Source: Leptodactylus fallax (taxonomy: Eukaryota; Chordata; Amphibia; Anura; Leptodactylidae). Taken from it: a DNA stretch of 64,000 nucleotides. Numbering within the stretch: position 1 is the stretch's first letter; every line of letters begins with the position of its first letter. Below, one piece after another: positions 21,446-33,442 of this stretch. The stretch is taken from assembly GCA_947044405.1 (NCBI GenBank), contig CAMRHE010000330.1, positions 496,001 through 560,000 of the forward strand. The letters run 5' to 3'. The notes under the pieces were generated by a model. It was not told the DNA's origin. It did no database searches and worked only from the letters and a program-made list of their open reading frames with translations. The position numbers and the translations under genes are program-made.

Positions 21446-23058
21446 CAGTCATATGAAAAAGTTTGGGCACCCCTATTAATCTTAATCATTTTTAGTTCTA
21501 AATATTTGGGTGTTTGCAACAGCCATTTCAATTTGATATATCTAATAACTGATGGACACAGTAATATTTCAGGATTGAAATGAGGTTTATTGTACTAACA
21601 GAAAATGTGCAATATGCATTATACCAAAATTTGACCGGTGCAAAAATTTGGGTACCCTTATCATTTTATTGATTTGAATACTCCTAACTACTTTTTACTG
21701 ACTTACTGAAGCACAAAATTGGTTTTGTAACCTCACTGAGCTTTGAACTTCATAGCCAGGTGTATCCAATCATGAGAAAAGGTATTTAAGGTGGCCAATT
21801 GCAAGTTGTTCTCCTATTTGAATCTCCTCTGAAGAGTGGCATCATGGGCTCCTCAAAACAACTCTCAAATGATCTGAAAACAAAGATTGTTCAACATAGT
21901 TGTTCAGGGGAAGGATACAAAAAGTTGTCTCAGAGATTTAACCTGTCAGTTTCCACTGTGAGGAACATAGTAAGGAAATGGAAGACCACAGGGTCAGTTC
22001 TTGTTAAGCAGAGAAGAAGAATGGTGAGAACAGTCAAGGACAATCCACAGACCACCTCCAAAGAGCTGCAGCATCATCTTGCTGCAGATGGTGTCACTGT
22101 GCATCGGTCAACAATACAGCACACTTTGCACAAGGAGAAGCTGTATGGGAGAGTGATGCGAAAGAAGCCTTTTCTGAAAGCACGCCACAAACAGAGTCGC
22201 CTGAGGTATGCAAAAGCACATTTGGACAAGCCAGCTTCATTTTGGAAGAAGGTCCTGTGGACTGATGAAACAAAGATTGAGTTGTTTGGTCATACAAAAA
22301 GGCGTTATGCATGGCGGCAAAAAAACACAGCATTCCAAGAAAAACACTTGCTACCCACTGTAAAATTTGGTGGAGGTTCCATCATGCTTTGGGGCTGTGT
22401 GGCCAATGCCGGCACCGGGAATCTTGTTAAAGTTGAGGGTCGCATGGATTCAACTCAGTATCAGCAGATTCTTGAGAATAATGTACAAGAATCAGTGACG
22501 AATTTGAAGTTACGCCGGGGATGGATATTTCAGCAAGACAATGATCCAAAACACAGCTCCAAATCTACTCAGGCATTCATGCAGAGGAACAATTGCAATG
22601 TTCTGGAATGGCCATCCCAGTCCCCAGACCTGAATATCATTGAACATCTGTGGGATAATTTGAAGCGGGCTGTCCATGCTCGGCGACCATCAAACTTAAC
22701 TGAACTGGAATTGTTTTGTAAACAGGAATGGTCAAAAATACCTTCATCCAGGATCCAGGAACTGATTAAAAGCTACAGGAAGCGACTAGAGGCTGTTATT
22801 TTTGCAAAAGGAGGATCTACTAAATATTAATGTCACTTTTCTGTTGAGGTGCCCATACTTTTGTACCGGTCAAATTTTGGTTTAATGCATATTGCACATT
22901 TTCTGTTAGTACAATAAACCTCATTTCAATCCTGAAATATTACTGTGTCCATCAGTTATTAGATATATCAAATTGAAATGGCTGTTGCAAACACCCAAAT
23001 ATTTAGAACTAAAAATGATTAAGATTAATAGGGGTGCCCAAACTTTTTCATATGACTG
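21446..23058 (+). mobile_element. Complete Tc1-like transposon
   Basis: Both ends read CAGTCATATGAAAAAG inward and are flanked by TA (21444-21445 and 23059-23060). The terminal inverted repeats are about 213 bp. By eye I find only one or two differences in the outer 190 bp, so insertion was recent. Each arm contains an outer GTTTGGGCACCCC (21461) and an inner related ATTTGGGTACCC (about 21646), the IR/DR layout in which transposase binds twice per end. One intact transposase gene sits between the arms. Confidence 0.97.
21844..22830 (+). CDS. Tc1-like DD34E transposase, full frame open
   Basis: The 328-residue protein starts MGSSKQLSNDL, the usual family start; an in-frame ATG 45 bp upstream is less likely. 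The N-terminal paired-like half carries two helix-turn-helix regions (about residues 1-50 and 60-110). The catalytic triad is D141 ([11 protein letters not shown]), D232 (QQDNDPKHSS) and E267 (NIIEHLW), with exactly 34 residues between the last two. A GGGSIMLWGC glycine-rich box and a KGGSTKY C-terminus are present. D141 lies 12 residues earlier than in Sleeping Beauty (D153), and the GRPR-type linker expected between the two DNA-binding regions is absent: the text goes from GSVLVK directly to QRRRMVRTVKDN. This looks like an in-frame deletion. It encodes cut-and-paste integration at TA; activity is doubtful without the linker. Confidence 0.95.
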   Translation: MGSSKQLSNDLKTKIVQHSCSGEGYKKLSQRFNLSVSTVRNIVRKWKTTGSVLVKQRRRMVRTVKDNPQTTSKELQHHLAADGVTVHRSTIQHTLHKEKLYGRVMRKKPFLKARHKQSRLRYAKAHLDKPASFWKKVLWTDETKIELFGHTKRRYAWRQKNTAFQEKHLLPTVKFGGGSIMLWGCVANAGTGNLVKVEGRMDSTQYQQILENNVQESVTNLKLRRGWIFQQDNDPKHSSKSTQAFMQRNNCNVLEWPSQSPDLNIIEHLWDNLKRAVHARRPSNLTELELFCKQEWSKIPSSRIQELIKSYRKRLEAVIFAKGGSTKY

Positions 23059-23429
23059 TATTTGCTAATTCCTACAATGTCTATCCCAATACTTGCTCAT
23101 ACAGAAGAGAGGGCCAACCAGAACACTGCTCTGTGCTTGTCCTGGTTGTAACAAACCAGGGAAAAGAAACTAAGAACCTTGAGAAAATTTACAAAATAAA
23201 TACTATAGGGAGAATGGGAATCAGGAAGATGGGGATTTCCTTAGAAACTAGTAGTAAAATATAATTATTATATAGTACACTACTCTGGGGGGAAAAAATG
23301 CCTCATTCAGATAAAATAATACAAAATGTTGTCTCCTACAGGTGGTTGGCTAGTATGCAGTGGAATAAAATGGGGCACTGAAAAAACAGAGTTAACAAAT
23401 GTTTTGCTGAGAGACAACCTCTATTTTTT

Positions 23430-23800
23430 TTTGAGGAAATTACAGTTTCTTGGGAGGACTCCTCCGGCACAGAGAGCTGTTTAGTTTACTAATAAACTAA
23501 TATGACAGGACGGTGTCTGGCCAAACCCTCGGCCCTCTGAAAATAAAGAGCTCACGAGTTGCCGTGCGAATAAAGTAACGTGCTGTTTATCTGGAAAACT
23601 CCGCTCATACAGCCACTTGTAAGAGGATTTATTGGGCACATTTGTTTCTCAGAAGAACATTTTTCTCTCCGGGGTTTGTTCAATCCAAGATCAGTGGAAC
23701 ATAAATTAAATGTGATTGACATGCGGGAAGAAAATCAGGACACCAAATTTAAGGCAAGGTCAATGTATATACATCCATGTCAAACGCGGCTAAAAATACA
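23430..23800. other. Repeat-free block, candidate conserved noncoding DNA
   Basis: Unique-looking sequence with ATTTATTGG, AATAAACTAATATG and similar AT-rich sites between GC-richer stretches. No repeat phrase is shared with the rest of the window. Confidence 0.25.
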
Positions 23801-24051
23801 CTAATACATGAATGAAAAATACGTCATTAGAATGACCCCCCATCTCTTATAACTGGGAGGAAGAATATATCATATGGCTGTTCATAGCGGGAAATACCAC
23901 ATGACGTATTCAGATGGTAAATTATACATTAACGTACAGAGTTTCATTAAGGAACCAGTTCCTGGTTAGGCTACATGTACACGACCATGTGCTTTGTCAG
24001 TGTACCATCAGTATATTTAACAGATAGCATACTAACCCATTCTTTACTTAA

Positions 24052-24518
24052 AAGAGAGTCTACCACCTACCCCCAAGCATATTCAGCTGCCACCACCACG
24101 TGACAGAGCACATTACACAGATATACAACATACCTTTGTTATGTAAGTTCACAACATTGAAGTCTTATGCAAATGAGGCAGATGGTGCACTGGAGGTGGG
24201 TCTTCAGCCCTGGGAGCAATGCTCTTGCCACTCAAGCAAGCTGGATGATGTCATAATAGTGGGAGGAACAACTCTGACTGCAAGGGGTAGCACAAGCAAG
24301 AAGTAGTAGAGATCTGAGTGGCAAGAGCAGTGCTCCAGGGAACTAAAGTCCCGCCTCCAGTGCACCAACTATCTCATTTACATAAGATTTCAAACTTGTT
24401 TATTCTCCAAATCTACAACAGTAACATGCATATTGAATGTACGATGTTTATCACTGTAATGTGCACTGTAACATGGTGGTGGAAGTTTAATATGCTTGGA
24501 GGAGGTGACAGTCTCCCT
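24052..24518. mobile_element. 467-bp TTAA-flanked foldback MITE
   Basis: Left arm phrases AGAGAGTCTACCACCT, AAGCATATT and GCACATTACA reappear inverted on the right as AGGAGGTGACAGTCTCCC, AATATGCTT and TGTAATGTGCA. TTAA occurs on both sides (24048-24051, 24519-24522), as for piggyBac-type insertion. The arms are long but well diverged. The open frames inside are not genes. Confidence 0.75.
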
Positions 24519-24522
24519 TTAA

Positions 24523-24750
24523 GGTCCTACATACACACACGACTTTGGATTATCATGGGTCCCTATAGGGAGGAAGTGAGCATGCTGGCAAAACTCAGGA
24601 CAGGTCCTATTCCTGTCTGTTTTGTGGTCCAGGCTAATTCATTGAAATGAACGGGTTTGTGGAAGGCACGGACAGCCCATAGATATCATCCAGGTGCTGT
24701 TTTCTTTCATACCCGTACATGCACACGTTCATATGCATGTAGACTTAGGC
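24523..24750. mobile_element. MITE family B, degraded copy
   Basis: Left GGTCCTACATACACACACGAC and right CGTTCATATGCATGTAGACTTA (read in two parts) resemble the family ends at 19247-19527. It abuts the preceding element. Confidence 0.5.
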
Positions 24751-25819
24751 TTGGTTCACAATGTGTTTTTCAATGCAAATTTCAATGCAGGAAATGCCCC
24801 CCAAAATTCCTCAACTCTGTTTCCCCATTATTGTCAATGGGAACACTGAGATACTTCTCGTCTTCAGCCCCCCGATAAAAGAAGTGCCCTGTCCACTTGC
24901 CATGATTTCACCACTGGAAACAGCATTGATACCGTGACAGGTTACCACAACCTGATTTGCCCCATTGCATAGAGCTAAATCGATGGGCAGATTTGAGTTT
25001 CTACCAAAAATACACATCAGATTTTTTTTTCCCATTTGTATTTTATAATGTGTGAACTTAACAAGCCCCATCACAATCCATCCCAGATCACCTAACGCTA
25101 AATCCTCCTGAAAGATTAGATGAATGATGTACATCTAGCTCAGAAGACACTGAGAACAGTAATGGATAATGTTGCTACCTAGACGGAGGCACATTAAGGC
25201 CTAGTGATGACTCAGCTCCCCACCTCAATATAGTGTTATTTCCGCCATCCTGTATATATCTCATTCTACAAAATGAAATTATTTCTTAAGTGGCGATCAT
25301 GTGGAAACATCTCCATTTTCTATATTCTGTTCAGCTAAGAGCACATACCACAAAACTCCGACACAGCTGTTGTCTCATTCCAATGTTTCCACTTCGCAGC
25401 CTCGACCAATTTTCTTGGAATGTCTCTGGTGAATTTTACCTGCACCGCCCTTTGGATTATTCTCACCCAGCCTACAAAGAAACCCTTGGCAGCCAGATAT
25501 AGGGCTGATTTTATTTTCATTTCTTCAGGTTGATCACACTGGCATGGACAAAAGCACACAAATGTCATCATGAATTTTTAATGATGCTGCTCTTACCGAA
25601 AAAGCCTAGGCCTACACGGAGAGCCTAGTATACTGAAAAGGTCTCAGTTTTGTAGACTACACTACAGACACATACGCTATGAGTGACTATGCAATACCCG
25701 TGAGAGACGCCATCCTTGCTAGTAGCTGAAGAATATTCATATGGAAGGCACTAAAAACACTACTAGCTATTTTGTACCTGACCTGACACCACTCCTAGTT
25801 CTGGGGCCATACACATTAG

Positions 25820-26284
25820 CAGTGGCGTAACTAGGAATGGCTGGGCCCCAAGGCGAACATTTGACATGGGCTCCCCCAACAAACCACCGCCCCCAGACCC
25901 CAGAGTATAATGATCAGAGACCCAGGGGAGGATACAAACATAAAAAACAATGTTACCTACCTCTCCCTGGCTCCGATACACTCCGTTGCACTACTTCGAC
26001 CAGCTTCAATGTTGGACCAGATTTTGCGTGATCCAGGCCAGCATCGCGACCAAACAGGCCCGAAGCCTGTCGGAGCGCAGGAGAGGTAAGTTAGTGTTTT
26101 TTATGTTCGCTCACCTTCCCTGGGCCTCCGATCGTTATACTCAGGGGTCTGAAAAGACCCCAGAGTATAAGGATAGCAGTGTTTGTGGGGTTCGCGGTAG
26201 CGGCTGCCACATGGTTCTGGGCCCCTTAATGTCCCGGGCCCTGTTTCAGCTGCTACCGCTGCTAACCCGGTATTTACGCCCCTG
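25820..26284. mobile_element. hAT-type MITE with 8-bp duplication CACATTAG
   Basis: The ends are CAGTGGCGTAACTAGG and, inverted, CAGGGGCGTAAATACC. CACATTAG occurs exactly at 25812-25819 and 26285-26292, an 8-bp target duplication diagnostic of hAT insertion. The interior is rich in GGGCCCC and GACCCCAGAGTATAA phrases. No transposase frame is present, so it is non-autonomous. Confidence 0.92.
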
Positions 26285-26344
26285 CACATTAGGTAGGAGT
26301 AGGCTGATGGTTGAACAAGCATTGAATGAATGATCACTTGGTGA

Positions 26345-26518
26345 TCAGTCGATCCAGACTAAGGTGTAACTTGAAGCTCCTGAGCCCCAATGCATAATAT
26401 GTAACGGGGCCCCAATATAATAGTTCTGCTGTTGTGGAGAGCCCACTGGGCACCCTGAGGCTCAAGGGCCTGGTAGCAATCGCTACCTCTACATACCCTA
26501 TAGCTACACCGTTGAATG
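26345..26518. mobile_element. GTAACTTGAAGCTCC-type MITE
   Basis: Starts GGTGTAACTTGAAGCTCC and ends CCCTATAGCTACACCG, whose complement CGGTGTAGC matches the start. The body has gagccccaatgca and ggcctggtagcaa. A second copy lies at 27520-27695. Confidence 0.65.
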
Positions 26519-26849
26519 CAGCCATACACATTTTAGTGCGTTTTGGCTATTAGGATCATTCAGACTGGCCATACACATTCAACAACATTGGGAGAAGGAC
26601 TGGTGATCTTTCACTGGGGAAAAAAAAAAACAAAAAAACAGCACCCACTTGGCTGTGTGCATTAGGCCTGAAGAGCCCTCCTAGTGGGCTTGTGAAGTGA
26701 CATGATACACATACATATGCCCCCAACATCTACATATGTGAATAACATGTGCAGTTGATTAATATTTTTAGTAAATGTCAAGACGTAAATCTATACATGA
26801 AGTCTTTTTGTATGTTACGATAAATAAAGTTAGTAACTTCCTATTTTTC

Positions 26850-27240
26850 TTTCAGCCCAGCTGAGGAAACCCGGCAAAACTTTGCATGGCAAAATCCGAG
26901 CATGACTAGCAGGTAAAGGAACTAGAGCTGTGGTTTAATTTTGCATATCGGAGAGGCTCCAATGTATCCCCTGGTTCAGATAAACTTGGAGAAATATAAT
27001 TACGGGCAGTAATTGCCACTTGAAGCATTAATGTTCAGAGTAGGAGAACATTATATCCGCTCCAGTGCAGATAACATGCCCCAGAACTGAAACATCACGC
27101 TCTAATGTAAACCGCCTAACTGGGCCCCTCCATGGCAGATCAACACAGACTGCTTTATACCGACATATAAAACACAGCATTCAATCGCTTCTCATTTTAC
27201 ATCAAGGTTTTAATAAAACAGTCAAGATTTTTTCCACTTT
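26850..27240. other. Repeat-free block, candidate conserved noncoding DNA
   Basis: Mixed composition with GGCAGTAATTGCC, TTTAATTTTGCAT and TTTTAATAAAAC sites and no phrase repeated elsewhere in the window. Confidence 0.25.
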
Positions 27241-27298
27241 TCTGTTATTTTTAAGGGGCACCCTAATACTGCTACACCAGCCTTGCAGTCCAAAGTAA

Positions 27299-27490
27299 GG
27301 CTAAGTTCACATCTGTGTTGGAGTGTCTGTCGCAGAGCCCGCTGCCTTTTTCCTGCATCGGTAAAACGACGGACACCTGACAGACCCCATTATAGTCAAT
27401 AACTAAAGTCAAATGTGTAACCGCTGTTTTAGTGGCTCGCTCTGCCATTGCTCAGGCCCCCGACGGACCCTTACAATGTCTGAACCTATC
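27299..27490. mobile_element. MITE family A copy
   Basis: Left end AAGGCTAAGTTCACATCTG is identical to the copy at 53362. The body shares gaccccattatagtcaat. The right end is worn. Confidence 0.65.
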
Positions 27491-27519
27491 ATAACTCATA
27501 AGGGTCTCCATAGCACATG

Positions 27520-27695
27520 TCTGACCAGAGATGTAACTTGAAACTCCTGGGCCCCAATGCAAAATCTGTAATTGGGCCCTTACCTATCCTGTGCAATTTA
27601 GAATAGTTGTATATTTTATGTAGCAAAGGGATCTCTGGAGCCCCTTCAGGGTCCAGGGCTGGTAGCAACTTCACCCCCTATAACTACACACCTGT
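27520..27695. mobile_element. GTAACTTGAAACTCC-type MITE
   Basis: Same phrases as 26345-26518: gtaacttgaaactcctgggccccaatgc (in two parts), gggctggtagcaac, ccctataactac. Confidence 0.65.
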
Positions 27696-28289
27696 GTCCA
27701 ACATGGGTTCTGTTCTGTGCTTCTCAGCCTTGTAGGAGAAGTTGTATATTTTAATAATTTTATATAAGAACCTATTTTCTGAGGCTGTTTTTTTCTAGTA
27801 ACAATTGTATTCAGACAGCGGAATTATCGCATGTAAGAAAATACTACATTCTGAGGTCTATAGCAGCCGGAGGTGGCACAAGGAGTAGGACTCCTACCAT
27901 AGAAAGATCAGAAGGAGAGGCACTGTCCTACAGGAAGGGAGCTGCTTTTCTTAGCTGACAACCCCACAGGGAGCTTTAGTAGTTGCTTGTGGCTGTTGTC
28001 ACCTTGACAATGTTTTTATAACCAGGGTTACAGAGACTATAGTAGAATACAAGGAGACAAGCGCTCATCATTTTTCTGGTAGGCTCCCATTACTAATTTG
28101 ACATGCTACTTACAATGTCTAGCTCTTATAGCGAATCTGTCAACAGAGTATACTCTCGTATGTAAGTGGGGCATAGCTTTTGGACAAGTCTACTCGTCTA
28201 CTCTCCTAGTAGCTAGAGTGAGACAAAAAAAAATAGTTTTACTTGGCTAAAAAGGAGCTATTAGGAATACACTAGACCCATGGAGAGAA

Positions 28290-28660
28290 TGTATCAAGAC
28301 TGGCGTTCTGTACGCCAGCTTTAATAATTCAGGCACACCTCACGCCTGTCAGAATCTTTATTAAGAGGCTCCCACCATTTCACGAAAACTCCTGTGCACC
28401 AAAACTTTAGTCTAGTCAGAAACTCACAGATTTCTGGTATAACCAAAAGCTGGGGTGAGTTACAGTAAATTTGTCTGGTCATGGTGACCGTGTCCTGGCC
28501 TGCCTTTCTCACTAACAAGTAACAATAGGGACACAAAACAAACAATGTAGCATATATCTCTGGTACAAGAAAGGACCGTGGGCCAAAGATGAATCATATT
28601 TACACCCATCTGTGCCAGGAAACTGGTGTCCGTAGTTTAGTAAATTCTCCCCATAATTTA
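28290..28660. repeat. Dispersed foldback repeat (TACGCCAGCTTTAATAATTCAGG)
   Basis: Phrases gcgttctgtacgccag, ttaataattcaggc and agtaaattctcccc recur at 32430-32770; 47930-48265 holds a diverged relative. Noncoding. Confidence 0.55.
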
Positions 28661-29130
28661 TGAGTCTAGTGTATTTATGAGCAGACTGCTCCCCCTCCTT
28701 ATCCTGCCACCCTACACCCTTCAGTAGTGATTGATATCTGGCTGCTGTGTATCTGCATATACAACAGTCTGTTAGTCACTGTGAAGAGGCCAGGGGGAGT
28801 ATGAGCACAACGCTCTCCTCATGAATACACTGGACTCATAAGCTAAGAGTCCACTGCATTATTTGTTTGCTCCTACAGGTATTAGTCAAACAGCGCAATG
28901 TATGTTGTGTCCCTTTGGCAATAAGAAGACACGTCCTGTCCCCACACTATACTGCTCTTACACAGAGAATGGTCATACATCCATTTTACAGGCGGTGTAT
29001 CTCTAAGGCCTTATTCCATTTTTGATGGTTAGTGTCATCCGTTTTGCATCAGTGATAGTTAAATGGATGAATTTCATGGCCTTTCTTTTTTGACCCAACC
29101 CACTGATTCATTTTTAATGAATCTTAGGTT

Positions 29131-29430
29131 AGGTTCACATCTGTGATCCGCCAGGTGATCCGAACTACAGAGTGCCGGACCACCAAAACAGTGGTTACCC
29201 ATGGACAATTATGGACCCCTTTGACTATAATAGGGTCTACCGGATATCCGCCGTTTTCATACTGAAGAGAGAGAAAAGTCCTGGCGGTTTCGGCAGCAAA
29301 GTCTTTTTTTTTTTTTTTTTTTTTTTAACGCCCATCAAAAAAAATGGACATATAAATAGACACCCTGAAATCAACGTGTTCTCAAAACGGCCATCACATG
29401 GCCATTTTTCACTGTCGTGTGAATGAGGCC
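29131..29430. mobile_element. Composite of two MITE fragments around a T run
   Basis: The left part starts AGGTTCACATCTGTGATCCG (family A). The right part ends GGCCATTTTTCACTGTCGTG then TGAATGAGGCCT, a different family. A 22-bp T run (about 29305-29326) joins them. Confidence 0.5.
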
Positions 29431-29998
29431 TGAGAAATGCCTTGTCTACGTACCTTCAAGACATCTCCTCTACGAGTGAGAATGGAAAGCCGCTATGTAA
29501 AGGAAACTTTCGTTCTGACAGACCCAACACGTCTGTGCATTTCAGTATTTGTCAATTACTTGAAGTTGAAGGGGAAATGTATGTCTATACGCGGCAACTC
29601 TTGTGACATGAGATCAAAAGATTACTAGGCCAACGTGCGCGCCTTCCTTAAAGAACTGATTTAATGGATCTCAAATAGATGTTTGCTCAGCACATAACAC
29701 TACACTTAGCCACTAAAGTGAAAATAACACATACTTTATCTGGACCCTCCGCTCCATGTAACGCCTCATCTTTTCTCCCAAACCACAATTCTTCAACCAA
29801 AATGGAAAGTTTATACATCGATTTTATGACTCATGAAAGGAAATCTATAAGTGAAGCCACGTCCTTTACGAACTAACGCTTTATACATCCTACTCATAGG
29901 TGCGATGTTGCCTCTTTCACACAAGAATTATAACATTTACAATAATACTTCACATGCTTTATTAGATTCTTTAACTTTCCAATGATACTTTAGCTTAA

Positions 29999-30203
29999 AG
30001 GGGTTTGTGGCATTGCAATACTGAGGACCTATCCTTAGGATAAGTGACAAATGAATGTGATGAATAAAGGGATGCAACTGGCCTGTGAAGCTGAAACGGC
30101 GCCCTGCTGCGAGCGTCTAAACCAGAGTCGGACCCCCACCAATTAAATATTGATGAGCTATCCTAAGGATAAGTCATCAATATTTAACTCTTAGAAAACC
30201 CCT
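29999..30203. mobile_element. TTAA-flanked MITE (AGGGGTTT ends)
   Basis: TTAA at 29995-29998 and 30204-30207 surround AGGGGTTTGTGGC and AGAAAACCCCT. GGACCTATCCTTAGGATAAG and AGCTATCCTAAGGATAAG inside form further inverted pairs. Confidence 0.75.
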
Positions 30204-30209
30204 TTAAAT

Positions 30210-31085
30210 TGTATTTTTCATGTTTAACCAACAGTAAAAGGAAATAAATCTTCTTTTAAAGAACCTTCAAGAGTTTCACGGAAGATTTGTCAATACAATG
30301 TGTAATGCCGTGTAACCCTCCATTATTATATGTCTTCTCTATAGCTCCTAACAGTTCAGAGCTATCAGGATATGATGTCATTGCGTGCTGGGACTAAGAA
30401 TCTTCAAAATGATAAGCAATATAGTGTAGAAAAATAAGGATGGCAAAACCGCCTAGTATACTTCTAACCTGTACAGTTGAGAAATGACACCAATATATAG
30501 TAACATTAGACCAGGGACAGATCTCTAGGCCTAAAGTACTAGCTTGGGTATATTCATATGGGGCAGATTTGTTATAGAAATTACTGAAAATCAGTATAAT
30601 TTATTTCAAAGGGGATTGCTTTATCGGCAAGCCCATGGATTCCTGCAAGGTTCAATCAGATTAAAAAGACACTCACAAGCATTTCTCCAACAAATCTGCA
30701 GTGTGCGAATACATCCTTAATGGGAGTGTGCCAGAATCTAGCCCTGCACATAGATAGATAGATTAGGGTCACCTGAATCAAACAGTGTTTTCCCCTTGTG
30801 AATCGTTGCTTCCGCTGCCAAGATATTGCAGTTTTTGTCAATAGTCAAAAAAGAACTTTGGAGCAATGAGGACATTTCCACTTATCTCTTTGGACCCTCT
30901 TTTTACATTATAGGCAATGGGAATAGACGCAGACGGAGTGGGCTCAGTCTGCATCCGTGACTCTACTACTGTAATAATGGTAGTTCGAAACCACCCTTAT
31001 AAAATTATCTAAAATTCTAGTATATTACGGTCAAAATGGCGACAAAATAATTAACAGCATAAGCAATATAACAAAGTTTTATAAC
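30210..31085. other. No recognisable gene
   Basis: AT-rich intron-like sequence. Nothing supported. Confidence 0.3.
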
Positions 31086-31089
31086 ATTA

Positions 31090-31338
31090 TGTTCACACTA
31101 GCTTTGGCCTATATGTTGTTCTGGTCCGTCAAAGGACTAGAACAATCGATAGGCAGACCGCCACAAAAGCGGTCACATACGAAGCCCAATAGATCCTATT
31201 AACTATAATGGGATCTGTTGGGTGTCCGTTCTTTTAAACTGAAACCACCGGGCGAAAAAGTCGGATTTAGAGGACTTTTTTGCCCAGCGATTTTGGAGGC
31301 ATGCTCCAACTGCAGCTGCAGATGTGAACATAGACTTA
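31090..31338. mobile_element. MITE family A, diverged copy
   Basis: ATGTTCACACTAGC at the left and GCAGATGTGAACATAGAC at the right are inverted. The body has actataatgggatctg. Confidence 0.6.
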
Positions 31339-32429
31339 TATAGGTTTTCTGTGTAATTTAATTGAATTTTTGAGCATATATGTGCAGAAAAAGACAACTA
31401 AACTTCAAGATATTCTAATTTAAGGAAGAAATTCAGCTGAAAACATGGATATCGACTTGTGACCAGGCCTGAAGCCTACAGTCTAAACTTGGCAGACATG
31501 CAGAAAGCTGCTAAGACATTACACTGTAAGCCAAAGTATTATTTAAACTAACCCTATAAACTAGGCCTTATATAAAAGCTCCACAAACGTTGGCCCGCAT
31601 CATGATAGGGCCCATCATGAAAGGCCCATACACTGGGCTAAAGGCCTTTAGCGTATCTCTCTTTGCTTCTGATTTTATAAGGAAGCACATATTGTTTTTA
31701 TGTCACAGATCTGTCCATCAGAGGACATAAAGCTTGGAACATGGTATAGGAGTACACAGATACAGGGAGCCGTACGGTCTCCATGCACTGCCGTACAGGC
31801 TCCAGGCCTATAGCAACCAAGCACAGCACAGTTTTCATTTTGTATTTTGCTCCTCAAAAATGAAAACTGCTCTGTGATTGGTTGCTATGGGCAACGAAGA
31901 CAGATTTGTTTTTAGACCATTTTAATAAATCTGTCCTATAATGTCCATTAATGTCTTGCTTTATCCTGCGCATCCATAGTTTGCGGCTAAAGAGAATATC
32001 GGTCTATTTTTACGCCACTTTTAAATTGGGCAATTCAGAACTTTTATTAAAATGAAGTATTCCAGGAATTGTAATCTAACGCCCTCTCCAAAGGGTCAAC
32101 TTTTGCTCTGACTTATTATAGACAAGAACACCATGTGCTTATATATACCCTGTATAGTCACACTGGAGAAAGGATATATTCAGAAACCTTCACAAAAATG
32201 CCACTCTCAAAGGCTTCCTTCTCACATACTTTGCTGTGGGGTATTTTTTTATTTTTTTTATCTTCGAAAAAAAACATCATGAATGTATTTAAAAAGTATT
32301 GTTCTTTCTTGCATTTTTGACACACACTTTTTTCATATTTTTTAATTTCATATAGTAAAGTCTATGAAAGAATGTTGTGTTTAAAAAATGCTAAAGATCC
32401 AAAAAGTAAAAGGGAAAAAAAGCCAATCA

Positions 32430-32770
32430 TTAAGATTGGTGTTCTGTATGCCAGTCTTAATCCATGCCCCATCTGATACTATATGCGACTAAATTGTTCA
32501 GAGGCTCCAGCCTTTTAATAATTCAGGCGCACTCTTGTGCGGCAGAAGGGAATTCTACACCAGTCAGGAGCTGGCCAGTTTTATGTCGTGAGTTTTAATA
32601 CATTTGTCAGCCCGAGGTGTCTCAGACCCACTGTGCCCAATTTCATAAATAGAGGCGAGCAGGGAGCAGAAAGGAGGAAGTGGCATTTTTGTGTGCCAAA
32701 GTTGCACCACAACTATTCCTATCTACACCAGTTTTCTGGCATAGTAGGAATAGTAAATTCCCCCACAGCT
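32430..32770. repeat. Dispersed foldback repeat (second copy)
   Basis: Shares gttctgtatgccag, ttaataattcaggcgcac and tagtaaattccccc with 28290-28660. Confidence 0.55.
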
Positions 32771-32810
32771 TATAGTCTCTTTCATATTTGCTTACAAAAC
32801 TTATATCTAA

Positions 32811-33175
32811 GGCCTCATGCACACGACCAAGTGTGCGGCCTGTGGCTCTTCCGATTAGGGGTCCCCTCACTTTAGTTAATACAAGTGCCATCAGGGCACC
32901 TTCTGTTAAAAAATTGGAGCTTAGGCTAGGTTCACATCTGCATCAGAGTCTCCGTAGGACTCCATGGAGGACTTTTCTCTCCAGTTTGAATATAACAACG
33001 CCGGAAACCCGACTGATACCCAGTGAAGCCCATTATAGCCTATGTGGTCCGCAGGTAACCACTGTTTTAGCAGACCGGATAACTGTCGCTCAGGTACCCC
33101 AGTGGACCCGAATAATGGAGAGCCCAGCGCTAGTGTGAACCTAGCCTCACTCGGCCTAGTCATGTGCATGAGACC
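32811..33175. mobile_element. MITE family B copy with TAA duplication, carrying a nested MITE
   Basis: Outer ends GGCCTCATGCACACGACC and GTCATGTGCATGAGACC are inverted complements. TAA flanks both sides (32808-32810 and 33176-33178). The interior is interrupted by a complete family A element. Confidence 0.8.
32934..33147. mobile_element. MITE family A nested inside family B
   Basis: Left AGGCTAGGTTCACATCTG and right CTAGTGTGAACCTAGCCT pair. Being inside the family B copy, it inserted later. Confidence 0.8.
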
Positions 33176-33442
33176 TAACATCTGGCTGCAAAATATTTTG
33201 AAATAAAAAAAAATGAAATAAATGCCAAAAAAAAAAAAAAAAACAGCCACTAAAAAAGCAGACATAGAATTTCACTTGTCACATAACCTACATAACCTAT
33301 AGACTGTATCATACAGCAGTGCCATGGCAATGGCAGAGAATCAAATGTATTGAATACTGTTCACTATAGATAGCAAAGGAAAACCCAGCAATTTAATTGA
33401 AAGAACAGATTGAGGTCACTCAGTTGTTATCTCAGCATTTAC

